Shown: positions 10,293-19,063 of the stretch, piece by piece | Position numbering within the stretch: position 1 is the stretch's first letter | Layout of the letters: each line of letters begins with the position of its first letter | Origin: Welwitschia mirabilis | Lineage: Eukaryota > Gnetophyta > Gnetopsida > Welwitschiales | DNA length: 26,154 nucleotides | Direction: 5' to 3' | Assembly (NCBI GenBank): GCA_051453625.1 | Contig: JBOZIK010000001.1 | Span: 224,807,132-224,833,285, forward strand | The notes under the pieces: model-generated | What the model was told of the DNA's origin: nothing | The model's input: only the letters and a program-made list of their open reading frames with translations | Databases searched by the model: none | Made by a program: the position numbers and the translations under genes

Positions 10293-10530
10293 TTACATCA
10301 GATAGTATAAACAAATTTCCATGCCTTCTGAGTCCTCTCCTTCAAGAGGGGGAGAAGGACTGGTAGCTATACCTACTTCAAGGTCTAAATGCATCTTCAT
10401 CTCTCTCACTTCCCCTGTCAAGTTAGTGAGATGAGTATCTACCATCTAAATTTGGCCCTAAAGTTGCTGCATTTTTCCTTTAAGAACATCAAATCACTCT
10501 ATTAAAAATGTTAATAAAGAAGTGTTTACA
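10293..10530 (-). pseudogene. C-terminal coding remnant, coiled-coil-like, then acidic tail
   Basis: On the minus strand one frame reads from about 10530 to a TAA at 10295-10293. It contains a heptad-like polar stretch (VDTHLTNLTGEVREMKMHL) followed by a Pro/Glu-rich tail (SPSPPLEGEDSEGMEI). Three internal stops (TGA, TAG, TAG) sit where Arg or Gln codons would fit. The composition resembles C-termini of plant gag-like or transposon-associated proteins, but I cannot name the family. The G+C content is higher than that of the flanks, supporting former coding function. Confidence 0.5.
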
Positions 10531-10729
10531 TGCAAAAATTAACATTACAAGAAAGTATAAGTAATCAATTTTGCATAGGGAAAGATATTAAATTCATTAT
10601 TTTATCATAAAATGATGCTTTTGATCTTTTTATTAAGTTTCATGTAATTATGAATTTTTTCATAACATTTTTAGATTTAATGTTACTCTTTGAAGATATT
10701 CCATGAGTTGGAGTTATTCTAATACAAAA
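10531..10729. other. Unassigned spacer
   Basis: Short AT-rich stretch between the minus-strand coding remnant and the presumed LTR start of element C. Nothing is recognised in it. Confidence 0.5.
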
Positions 10730-11143
10730 TGTTAACGCTCCCATCCAGGACTACTAGTACCACTAGCCTCTAGAGGTAGTATGACTCAAATTCATATTTT
10801 TGCACATATTTGAGGAATTAATAAAATTATACTTATGGGCTAAGTTAAAAGTTAATCCAGAATGAACCTTAAACTTCAATGACATATGGTGGAAGTTACA
10901 AATAACACATTAGAGTTATATGTGGTAGCAATGAGGATGATTACATTAATGACACATGACATGGTATTTGTTGATAGCGTCATCATTAGTCAATCTTTCT
11001 AGCACTTAAAGACAAAGGAATCCTCTATTAAGGCTACATGCTAAAAATTTATAACTTCTCCTTATGTAACCATCATTAAGTAACCTTCCTTATGTAATCT
11101 CCCATCTAACGCATGATGACTAGGCTCTTCAAGCCTTTCCTCA

Positions 11144-11155
11144 TTTATAAAAAGG
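11144..11155 (+). promoter_or_regulatory. TATA box of element C LTR
   Basis: TTTATAAAAAGG is followed by GCCTTGAGATCCC, a layout common in plant LTR promoters, with the start site expected about 30 bp downstream. It supports reading 10730-12133 as an LTR. Confidence 0.65.
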
Positions 11156-11534
11156 CCTTGAGATCCCATTGTAATGAATGTTTTGATTGGATAATGGGGG
11201 TAAAAACTTAGAGTGTTAAGACCTCATAGTATTCTAATCATCTTTCTTGGCAGCAGATTATTCGGAGGCTAGTTGAACAGACTTTTGTCTTTACCTCTCT
11301 TTTTTTAATGCAATGTATATTTTTAGACTTTTAATATAAGAATTGATTTTTTATCATTTCATTATTAATGCATAATTCATTTTATATTAGTAATTTTTAG
11401 ATGAAGCTAGTTCTTAAGTATGTTTCATTCTTTTATTGTTCATGCATATTAATTTGGTATTAGTAATCCTTAGTTGTAACTACTTTATTGTCAAGTTCTT
11501 TCTTAATCGAGTGAGTTATTTGAGATTAATTCTA

Positions 11535-11776
11535 TGATATTATAGTTTTTATTATTTGATGGATCTTGTGCACATTTGTTCATGATTTCCATGCTTATGA
11601 AGGGCNNNNNNNNNNNNNNNNNNNNNNNNNNNNNNNNNNNNNNNNNNNNNNNNNNNNNNNNNNNNNNNNNNNNNNNNNNNNNNNNNNNNNNNNNNNNNNN
11701 NNNNNTGACATTATAGTTGTTATTATTTGATGGATCTTGTGCACATTTGTTCATAATTTCCATGCTTATGAAGGGC
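11535..11776 (+). repeat. 71-bp direct duplication flanking an N run
   Basis: Positions 11535-11605 and 11706-11776 match at 68 of 71 bases, with exactly 100 N between them. Both copies end at the same base (GAAGGGC), and the N run begins directly after the first copy. Confidence 0.95.
11606..11705. other. Assembly gap, 100 N
   Basis: A 100-N placeholder, so the true distance between the flanking duplicates is unknown. Confidence 0.99.
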
Positions 11777-12138
11777 TATGAAAAATCAAGGGAACTAAAT
11801 AACCCACCAACACTCATGTTGTTGAAGAGATTGTAATTCCATGCAGAGCCTTAACAACTTGATGATTTTATTTGTGTTTTAGAATACGAGAACTATTGGA
11901 GTGAATGTGGAGCTTTGAATGTATCAGTTAGACCTTGAAACACTTATGTTCCCTTACGTAATTAAGAAAACATTACTTAAAATCTTAACTTTTTGGTTTT
12001 TAGTTTGTTTTCATTTCCATTGCAAGTTGAATTAAGTATGTCACTTTTGTTTAGTTACCATATGTATATCCCTATGGAAGAATAATACTAGATTGTCACC
12101 TATTTAAATCTAGTGCATTACTATACATGAACAAATTT

Positions 12139-12157
12139 TGACATCATTGCCAGGAAT
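12139..12157 (+). other. Deaminated tRNA-Asp-type primer-binding site of element C
   Basis: TGACATCATTGCCAGGAAT matches the primer site typical of Athila/Tat elements (TGGCGCCGTTGCCGGGGAT) except at six positions. Each difference is G-to-A or C-to-T. It follows the presumed LTR end by five bases. Confidence 0.75.
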
Positions 12158-12915
12158 GTTGACATGGTAGCTTTTCATAAGTGCATGATTTTTCTTCTTA
12201 TAAATTTTTAGTTAGTTTTTATTTTTTAAGTAATGGATACTTGTCCCTTTTCCAGTGATATCTAAATTAGTCCTTTTCTCTTTTCTTTGTGTGTTCTCTT
12301 TTTCTTCCAGTGATGGGTACTAGTCCTTGTCTGGTAAAACCCAAATTAGTCCAAATTGTTGAGTTTAGTTTTATAATCTAATAGCTAAAATTTCATTTCT
12401 ACATTTGATATTTTGTATTATAAGTCTAACAAATTTCCTAAAAGTGTTAATTAAAACTAAAATCATGTGCTACGACAAAACTAAACTCTAGTAATTTTTT
12501 ATGTATTTTGTGTATTTGTTTTCTATAATTTTCTTTTGATGAATTATAGTTTTATTTTGTTTTATGCTTTGAAATTTTGAGAAAATTAAAAATTTTTTAG
12601 GTTTATTTTCCTAAGTTACATTACCTTAGTTATAGTCAATTTGGTTTCCTGGAAGTATTTCCTAAGATCCTACAATAAGAAACCTTACGTGCAAACCTGA
12701 ACTTAACACCTCTCCTTTTTCAAACTGCTTTACTCTAAACAACTGGTACCACCAACTTCCCTAACCAATACTGTTAGCCTTCTTTCTTAAAATAATTTGT
12801 AACTTTGCATAGATCCTTACTTGACCTCTCTAAAACTTTTCTAATAAGAGACATCCTTTGAAACCTCAAAAAGTTAGAAAAACATAAACATTTAGCTAAA
12901 ATTGTAATCGATTTT
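12158..12915 (+). other. Leader between primer site and gag of element C
   Basis: No clear coding frame is seen. A direct repeat is present: 12231-12273 and 12311-12352, about 43 bp each, both ending AAATTAGTCC, offset 80 bp. The right part (about 12670-12915) may hold the N-terminal part of gag, but I cannot read it confidently. Confidence 0.5.
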
Positions 12916-14058
12916 ATGAAACTTAAATATAGTTGGACATCTAATCCATTTGAAGCATCTTCTAAACCATAACCTATTTACCCTTAGAATTTTTAGAATC
13001 ATGATCAACCTAAATTAATTATAAGAGATTTCATTTAACCTAAATGAACTCTAGGGGACCACCTTCAAGACAACTTGTACCTTCGATAACCCCTGAATCC
13101 TTTTAATACTAGATAGACTTTTAGAGAGTATTTTTAATCACATCCATACATAGATCAATTATTTGGTAATTTTAAATATGAAAATACTTATATCTAACAT
13201 TATAATTTTGATTCCATTCCCTTTACTACCTTTCACAACCTTTACCATTCAATTTTCTTATCAGATTCTTTGTTATTTAATCAATACCCTCCATCTTTAT
13301 CTACACTCAGCAAACCTATTTCCCTTCCTTCGAAGATACCTTTCAAAGATTCTTAGAAGGTGCTATCCAAATATCTTCCAACATGCCTTGATACCATTCA
13401 CATTCTTTGGAAGAAATGACTAATAAAACTAAGTAAAATATTGAGCAAATTCTTTAATAAATAGTCCAAAGCAATGATCAAATCATTAGGGCTCTTAACC
13501 AATAACAAGAGAATAATCTTTTTACATTCCACGAACCTATGAGTTGTAAAAACCCTTAAAGGGATTGATAATAATAAAATTAATAACACACAAATCAAAT
13601 TCTTTAGAATGAGGAGGACATCCATGAAAAAACCTATGAGAAAAGCCAAGAAGAACTTGAGTTTCAAAATGCCTTAGAAAGTAAAGGATTATGTACAAAT
13701 AAGTTTTACTTTAGAGTAGGATTAAATACATCTAATGATGAGTAATTAGTATAAAATAAGCAACCATTTGAGAAAGACTACAAATTAGAGAGTTATACAA
13801 TAGTGGATGAATTAATAAGCAATATGCATGAAAGGAATAATAATAAAAATGATCTATTTTTAAACCATAATCATTGTTGCTTGCATAACTAACTAAAGAA
13901 GAATCCCTATCAATCTTAATAAAGAGGATAACATTAGCCAAGAGCCTATACATTATCCACCCTTTGAAGAACCTTTTTCTGAACAACCTCTTGAAGAACC
14001 TTTTTCTTAACAACCTCTTGAACCAACTATGTCATTTTCATCTTTCTATTCTATGTAA
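12916..14058 (+). pseudogene. gag-like gene of element C, decayed and frameshifted
   Basis: Coding traces alternate between frames. Frame 1 at 12916-13090 contains KYSWTSNPFEASSKP and a stretch resembling the 'RDF-P-TLGD-L' region seen in Athila-like gag proteins. Frame 3 at 13410-13890 is polar and Gln/Asn-rich, with many TAA or TAG where Gln fits (for example NKTK*NIEQIL**IVQSND). Frame 1 at 13910-14058 carries an acidic-proline repeat (FEEPFSEQPLEEPFS) before a final TAA at 14056. Position between primer site and a trace of RT fits gag. Specific domains such as a zinc knuckle were not found. Open frames on the opposite strand here (13398-13667, 13732-14013) are by-products of stop-poor AT-rich sequence. 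Confidence 0.55.
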
Positions 14059-14159
14059 ACATTAAGCCTCAATGATAAAGAAAAGTCTTTTTAACTTTGA
14101 AACTACTTCTTGATAAGCATCTTAATGAACATTCACATTGTTAAGTGGTCTTTAATTCA

Positions 14160-14260
14160 TCTTTGTTTCAAAATAATGTCTTTCATGAGCTATTGAACAA
14201 ACAAAAATAGGCTAAAGGATGGACAATTTCCAATTTGAAAAGCATTAATTTTACTATTAG
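14160..14260 (+). pseudogene. Trace of Athila-type pol, upstream edge of reverse transcriptase
   Basis: A short stretch (HELLNKQK*AKGWTISNLKSI, about 14187-14250) resembles the segment that precedes reverse transcriptase in Athila-like elements. It is only some 20 residues long, and the similarity is lost after 14250. I give it weight mainly because it lies on the same strand, downstream of the primer site and gag traces. Confidence 0.4.
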
Positions 14261-15568
14261 TATTAATGTTCTTCCAATTTTTGTGGATTGATTCATAAAC
14301 ATCTATAAGGATTTTCTCTCATTTTTGAATGCTTCACATGATTTTAATTCATCATCCAACTATTGAATGCATTATATTAAGCCTTCATGCATGCATTACC
14401 TTGGAAAATCCCTTTTAAAATGTTTAGATTCATTGTGTCATATTAGATTAATTATTCATTTTAAAGTAGATTCTCCTTTTAGAATAGATCTTAGATTGAA
14501 AAAAAGGGAAAATGTNNNNNNNNNNNNNNNNNNNNNNNNNNNNNNNNNNNNNNNNNNNNNNNNNNNNNNNNNNNNNNNNNNNNNNNNNNNNNNNNNNNNN
14601 NNNNNNNNNNNNNNNNNNNNNNNNNNNNNNNNNNNNNNNNNNNNNNNNNNNNNNNNNNNNNNNNNNNNNNNNNNNNNNNNNNNNNNNNNNNNNNNNNNNN
14701 NNNNNNNNNNNNNNNNNNNNNNNNNNNNNNNNNNNNNNNNNNNNGTTAGATGATCTTGGTTAATGACCCTTAATAAGTAAATTTTTAATAAGTGATTACC
14801 CTATCATTATGAATTAGGTAGAATTTAAGTCTACTTGTAGTTTTTCAAGGAAATGTTTTTCTTATTTTCAATTTAACTTATTCAAGTTAATTTTACTTAA
14901 GATCTTCTAATTGTAAAATGTGGTTGAACTAAGGTGGAAGATACTTTTATGCTATGTTAATTGTTTTCAAAGAATTTTATGGGGATAAGATTTATCTTAA
15001 TTAGGCTAATGAGCCAATGACCCCTTCATGTGCATCAAAATTAATTCAATATGAGAAGGAGTAATTAAAAGAAACTGAAATATATCCACTCTAAGAAGCA
15101 CATTATTTATTGATTAGTTAAAAAGTGGGTTTAGTTAATCACATAGAGCCTATGCATGTTCACTAGTAATGCAACTTTAATAATTTATTTTATGTAATGT
15201 ACAACTGCATCAGGACTATAAATGCTCACTGGTAATGCAACACTGACTCATTCATACATTAACATGCTTAACTCTATTAGGAGGAGATGTCATAACACTA
15301 GATGTCTAATTTGATCTGAATGCTTAAAATAAGAAATAAAGTATGATATTGGAAAACGTAAAAATTAAAATGAAAAAGGTAGAATTGGGAGTCTCTTTTA
15401 TGTTCACTTTCTTTAACTTATATACTTGAAAGTTTGTTTAACTGATTTTCAATTACTTATATGTTTACTTAGAAGATATCTTATTTATTTGATAATGTAA
15501 CACATTTAAATTTACAATAAAATTTATAGAATTTTCAATAAATGTGGGCATTAAATTAGGTGTTCTAT
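14261..15568. other. AT-rich sequence without a recognised gene
   Basis: No pol motifs, RNA genes or LTR boundaries are readable. It holds a gap and a short direct repeat: 15158-15175 and 15224-15241, TTCACTAGTAATGCAAC-like, offset 66 bp. One AGATGTCT octamer occurs at 15300-15307, outside the LTR that starts near 15569. Confidence 0.5.
14516..14744. other. Assembly gap, 229 N
   Basis: The gap lies in the unassigned stretch downstream of element C and may hide its pol sequence. Confidence 0.99.
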
Positions 15569-17103
15569 CTATTATTAAATCTGGTTTTTTGTGTTATTGT
15601 GTAGATAGGTCATTGGAAAGAAAATTATATCATGATAAGCATAAGTCAATGTCAGATCTTCAAGATGGTACCTCACAAAAAGCTTAGAACTAAAATTGTG
15701 AGATCCATTGAATAAAAACATCTATAAAATAGAAGATTTCTATGGTAAATATGTCTAGACCCTTGAAGACATTTATATGAAAACATCTACAGATCAAAGA
15801 TGTCTATTATGTCCTAGCTTTCAAGTCACAAGTTCAAGAGGAATATCTCATTAAAGATAACTATGCTATGAGTCAGATTTAATCCTAATGAAAGACATCT
15901 AAATGTTTGAATATGTCTATGATGAATTGAAATAACTATCAAGTTTTTCATGGTGGATTTATGATCATAGAGAGATAAAGATAATACAAAGCAAATTTCA
16001 TCAATTTCTGTGCAAGTTCACTGAAGATGTCTGCTAGGTAAAGATGTTTAATCATTAATAGACATCTATAAATTTGAAGACATCCTAAATCAAGATTTAC
16101 ATTAAATAAAAATGAAGATGCACATCCAACACCTAGATGTTCCTATCTATTGCATGACAGTTATAAAGTTTAAGTGACTATTATTTAAGGTTAAACAGCT
16201 AGTTTCTCTTCAATGGTTTAAAGGCATGATGTTATGGAAAAAATAAGATACTTCTAAGAAATACAACGATTAAATAAAATACATAATGAATAATGCATGA
16301 GCAAGTGAAACATATCATAAAGGATTAAAGCCATCTTTTGTAAATAAACTTTTAGAGTCTACAACATTTATTCTTGGATCTCATATTGTTGTATCCTTTA
16401 TTTGCACTCGTGACAATGACAACAATAAGAAACTCAAGCTCTTCATTAAAGCTACATCATTTAGGCTTGTTGTTACGTTCAATTTATTGAATCTTATATT
16501 TTTGGACTATATCATTCTTAAATACTATTGTTAAGTCCATTATTATGTTATCAAACTCATTGTAAGGCAACCCTTATATGTGTGTGCATTCTAGTTGTGC
16601 CTATGAGAACTTGCATTGTTGTATTTTCTTGAGGATAAGAGTTCGCTATCTTACAAGAAGTATCTCATATTACTAATGTATTTTCCTAAGGAGAAGAGAG
16701 TGCTACCTTGTGAGGAGACTCTCACTTCGTTGTAAGGTTGGTGATAAGCCAAACCACTATTTCCCTAAGGAAAAGAGTCTGTTACCTTGCGAGGAGCATC
16801 TTACTTTGTGGTTGTGCCTATATGCACATTTTGATTCACCTAAGGAGAAAAGAATGCTACCTTATAAGGAGACTCTCACTATTGTAAGGTTGGTGTTGAC
16901 TCAAAACCACTATTTCTTAATAGGTTAAGAATATTTAGAGGTGTAAGTGGAAGCTACCCTCTATGTGTGAATATACCAGGTTGGAAAATCACATTCCCTA
17001 AGTAAGGTATTTATTTTAACATTATTTTCACTCTTTTATTGGTGAATTTTTTTTTGTTTTATACAACTTATTCACCCCTCCTCTTGAAGTTCAATGATCC
17101 TAA
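15569..17103 (+). repeat. LTR of a SIRE/Maximus-like copia element (element D1)
   Basis: It aligns by eye along its whole length with the LTR at 17446-19010, ending in the same CACCCCTCCTCTT-AAGTTCAATGATCC block before a primer site. About 25 bp near the left end are missing relative to the other copies, so the start is approximate. It contains four exact AGATGTCT/AGACATCT octamers (15798, 15893, 16025, 16060) and four units of a 75-79-bp repeat. The 73-codon open frame at 16710-16928 is inside this repeat and is not a gene. Confidence 0.85.
16628..16915 (+). repeat. Four imperfect tandem repeats in LTR D1
   Basis: Units start near 16628, 16685, 16764 and 16839 (spacings 57, 79, 75 bp). Each begins with a form of CCTAAGGAGAAGAG followed by TACCTTG-GAGGAG and a CTCACTTTGT segment. 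The first unit is short. Confidence 0.85.
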
Positions 17104-17105
17104 AG

Positions 17106-17116
17106 TGGTATCAGAG
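17106..17116 (+). other. tRNA-iMet primer-binding site of D1
   Basis: TGGTATCAGAG follows the LTR end and matches the initiator methionine tRNA primer site over 11 bases. The twelfth base, normally C, is T. Confidence 0.9.
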
Positions 17117-17155
17117 TGGACACTCACAAAAATGAGTAACTTCCTTAAGTGAATT

Positions 17156-17181
17156 ATGGAAGGGATGCCATCCATTAGACC
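17156..17181 (+). pseudogene. Start of copia gag of D1, cut by a gap
   Basis: ATG at 17156 begins MEGMPSIRP and matches the gag start of the next copy at 19064 (MEGVPFIRP). The leader between primer site and ATG is also shared. The sequence then runs into N, and after the gap no gag is recognisable, so only the first nine codons are seen. Confidence 0.75.
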
Positions 17182-17281
17182 NNNNNNNNNNNNNNNNNNN
17201 NNNNNNNNNNNNNNNNNNNNNNNNNNNNNNNNNNNNNNNNNNNNNNNNNNNNNNNNNNNNNNNNNNNNNNNNNNNNNNNNN
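17182..17281. other. Assembly gap, 100 N
   Basis: A placeholder of unknown true size, located within the gag start of D1. Confidence 0.99.
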
Positions 17282-17445
17282 AAACCCAAAACCATATTAT
17301 CTCTTCTTTAAATAAAAAAAAATTGAAAAAATTTCTATGAACTCATAGTAAATCTAAGATGAGTTAAAATTATAGAAGGATTAAAGCATAACCATATCAA
17401 AGAGATCAATTCTATTCACCTTAAAAGTAGAAAAGAGTCGAATAA
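17282..17445. other. Unassigned spacer between D1 gag start and D2
   Basis: AT-rich, with an A-run near 17315. It does not resemble the gag of D2 at the corresponding position, so D1 is interrupted or rearranged within or next to the gap at 17182-17281. Confidence 0.5.
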
Positions 17446-17768
17446 TGTTAGTAAATCTAGTTTTGATAATTTTACTTATCAAATATTTTGTATCATTATG
17501 TATACAAGTTGTTCCAAAGAAAATCAGATCATGATAAAGATAATATCTCATGAAAAGTCTCAGAATTTGAAATGCAAAATTAGTTGTCTAAAGATGTCTA
17601 TAGAATAGAAGATGTCTATGGTGGAGATGCCTAGACCTTGAAGATGCTGATGATAAATACATATATAAATTAAAGACATCTATGATGTACTAGCTTTCAA
17701 GTCATAGATTAAAGATAACTATCTCATTAAAGATGGCTATGCTAAAAGTTGGAGTTAGCACTGATAAA

Positions 17769-17794
17769 AGACATCTACATGTTCGAAGATGTCT
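17769..17794 (+). repeat. Inverted octamer pair, 8-bp stem and 10-nt loop
   Basis: AGACATCT (17769-17776) and AGATGTCT (17787-17794) are exact reverse complements. In the D1 LTR the right arm has one mismatch (15911-15918). In the 3' LTR both arms have the same orientation, so pairing is lost there. Confidence 0.85.
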
Positions 17795-17949
17795 ATGATG
17801 AACTAAAATAGGTAATAGAGTTATTTTATACCTTGATGAATATTTTCCATTTTAGATAAGCTATCAACTTTTCCATTGTACCTTCATGATCACAAAGAGC
17901 CAAAGATAATATAGAGCAAATTTCATTAATTTTTGGGTAAGTTCACTGA

Positions 17950-17992
17950 AGATGTCTACCAAGTGAATACGTTTAAGTGTTAGTAGACATCT
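17950..17992 (+). repeat. Inverted repeat, 10-bp stem and 23-nt loop
   Basis: AGATGTCTAC (17950-17959) pairs perfectly with GTAGACATCT (17983-17992). The octamer pair is retained at the same place in the D1 LTR (16025-16032 and 16060-16067). In the 3' LTR the right arm is mutated. Confidence 0.85.
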
Positions 17993-18547
17993 ATAATTTT
18001 GAAGAGGTCTTGAATCAAAGTTCATGTTAAATAAAAATAAAGATGTACATGCTTAGATGTTCCAATCCATTGCATGGTGATTACAAAGTTTAAATGGCTA
18101 TTGTTCAAGGTCAAATAGCTAGTTTCTCTTTAATAGAATAAAGGCACGATATAATGAAATAAATCACATACAATCAAGGAATATAATGATTGAATAAAAC
18201 AAATAGTAAAAAACACATGAGTGATTAAAACTACTCATTAAGGATCAAAACCGTTAGTTTCAAAAGAACTTTTAATATCTACATCATTTATTTTTAGATC
18301 TTACATCATTGCATCATTTGTTAGCACTTGTGATGATGATGACAATAAGGAACTCAATCTCTTCATCAAAGATACATCATTCAGGTTTATTATTATATTA
18401 TATCTATTGGATCTTGTATTGTTGAACTATCTCATTCTTAAATACTATTATAAAGTCCATTATTATATCATCAAACTCATTGTAAGGAAATCCTTATATA
18501 GAACTACATTGAGGTTGTTCCTATGAGCATTTGGATTGTTGTATTTA

Positions 18548-18840
18548 TTTAAGGAGAAGAATTTGTTACCTTGCAAGGAGCATCTAACATTATTATTTTA
18601 TCTTCCTAAGGGGAAGAAAGTGTTGTGTTATGAGAAGAATCTCACTTTGTTGTAAGGTTTGTAATGAGCTGAAATCACTATTTCCCTAAGGGCAAGAATT
18701 TACTTCCTTGCAAGGAACATCTCACTTTGTAGTTGCTCATGTGTATAAATTTTATTAGTTTTCATAAAAGGAAGAGAGTGCTATCTTATGAGAAGATGCT
18801 CATATGTATTAGAAAACCACTATTTCTCATAGGCCAAAAA
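18548..18840 (+). repeat. Four imperfect tandem repeats in LTR D2
   Basis: Units begin near 18548, 18605, 18685 and 18764 (spacings 57, 80, 79 bp), matching the layout in the D1 LTR. Units 1 and 3 carry a CCTTGCAAGG 10-bp palindrome. Confidence 0.85.
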
Positions 18841-19013
18841 TATTAAAAGATATGAGAGAAAGATACCCTCTGTGTGTAAACATATTAAAGTTGAAGAACC
18901 AAATTATCCTAATAAGATATTTATTTTACCATGTTTTAAATTTTATTATTAGTAAAAATTTTTATTTGATAAAAATCATTCATCCCTCCTCTTTGATTTC
19001 AATGATTCTTAGG

Positions 19014-19024
19014 TGGTATCAGAG
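19014..19024 (+). other. tRNA-iMet primer-binding site of D2
   Basis: TGGTATCAGAG follows the LTR end at the same distance as in D1. It matches the primer site over 11 bases. Confidence 0.9.
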
Positions 19025-19063
19025 AAGGTACTCCCAAAAAGAAGTAACTTCCTTAAGTGAACA

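Larger units (their letters stand above)
10730..12133 (+). repeat. Probable 5' LTR of element C (about 1.4 kb)
   Basis: The segment starts TGTTAACGCTCCC and ends TGAACA five bases before the primer site, with a 4-bp terminal inverted repeat (TGTT/AACA). A TATA box at 11144 lies about 415 bp inside. The right end is supported by the primer site; the left end is a best guess. An assembly gap flanked by a duplication lies in the U5 part. Confidence 0.55.
10730..14260 (+). mobile_element. Athila-like Ty3/gypsy element, 5' part, strongly decayed (element C)
   Basis: Four signals in the correct order and on one strand support this: an LTR-like segment with a TATA box, a degraded tRNA-Asp-type primer site at 12139, gag-like coding from about 12916, and a short trace resembling the start of Athila-type reverse transcriptase at 14211-14250. 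The rest of pol and the 3' LTR are absent, so the element is truncated or interrupted near 14260. The extent to the right is uncertain. Confidence 0.65.
17446..19010 (+). repeat. 5' LTR of element D2 (about 1565 bp)
   Basis: It starts TGTTAGTAAATCTAG, matching the 3' LTR start TGCTAGTAAATTTGG at 25358, and ends just before the primer site. The left boundary is fixed by the match to the 3' LTR, which follows a polypurine tract. It holds seven exact copies of AGATGTCT or its reverse complement between 17592 and 17992, and a four-unit tandem repeat from 18548. A weak TATA-like CCTTATATAGAAC lies near 18492. Confidence 0.9.

Noticed and set aside
13398-14013. Two minus-strand frames of about 90 codons opposite the element C gag region
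   Set aside because: The plus strand carries the gag-like signal. The opposite frames are Leu/Phe/Ile-rich translations of Lys/Asn-rich coding sequence and have no family motif.
16628-16928. Spaced repeats with palindromes as a possible CRISPR-like array, and the 73-codon frame across them
   Set aside because: The repeats are imperfect, unevenly spaced, and occur at the same place in two LTRs of a retrotransposon in a plant genome.
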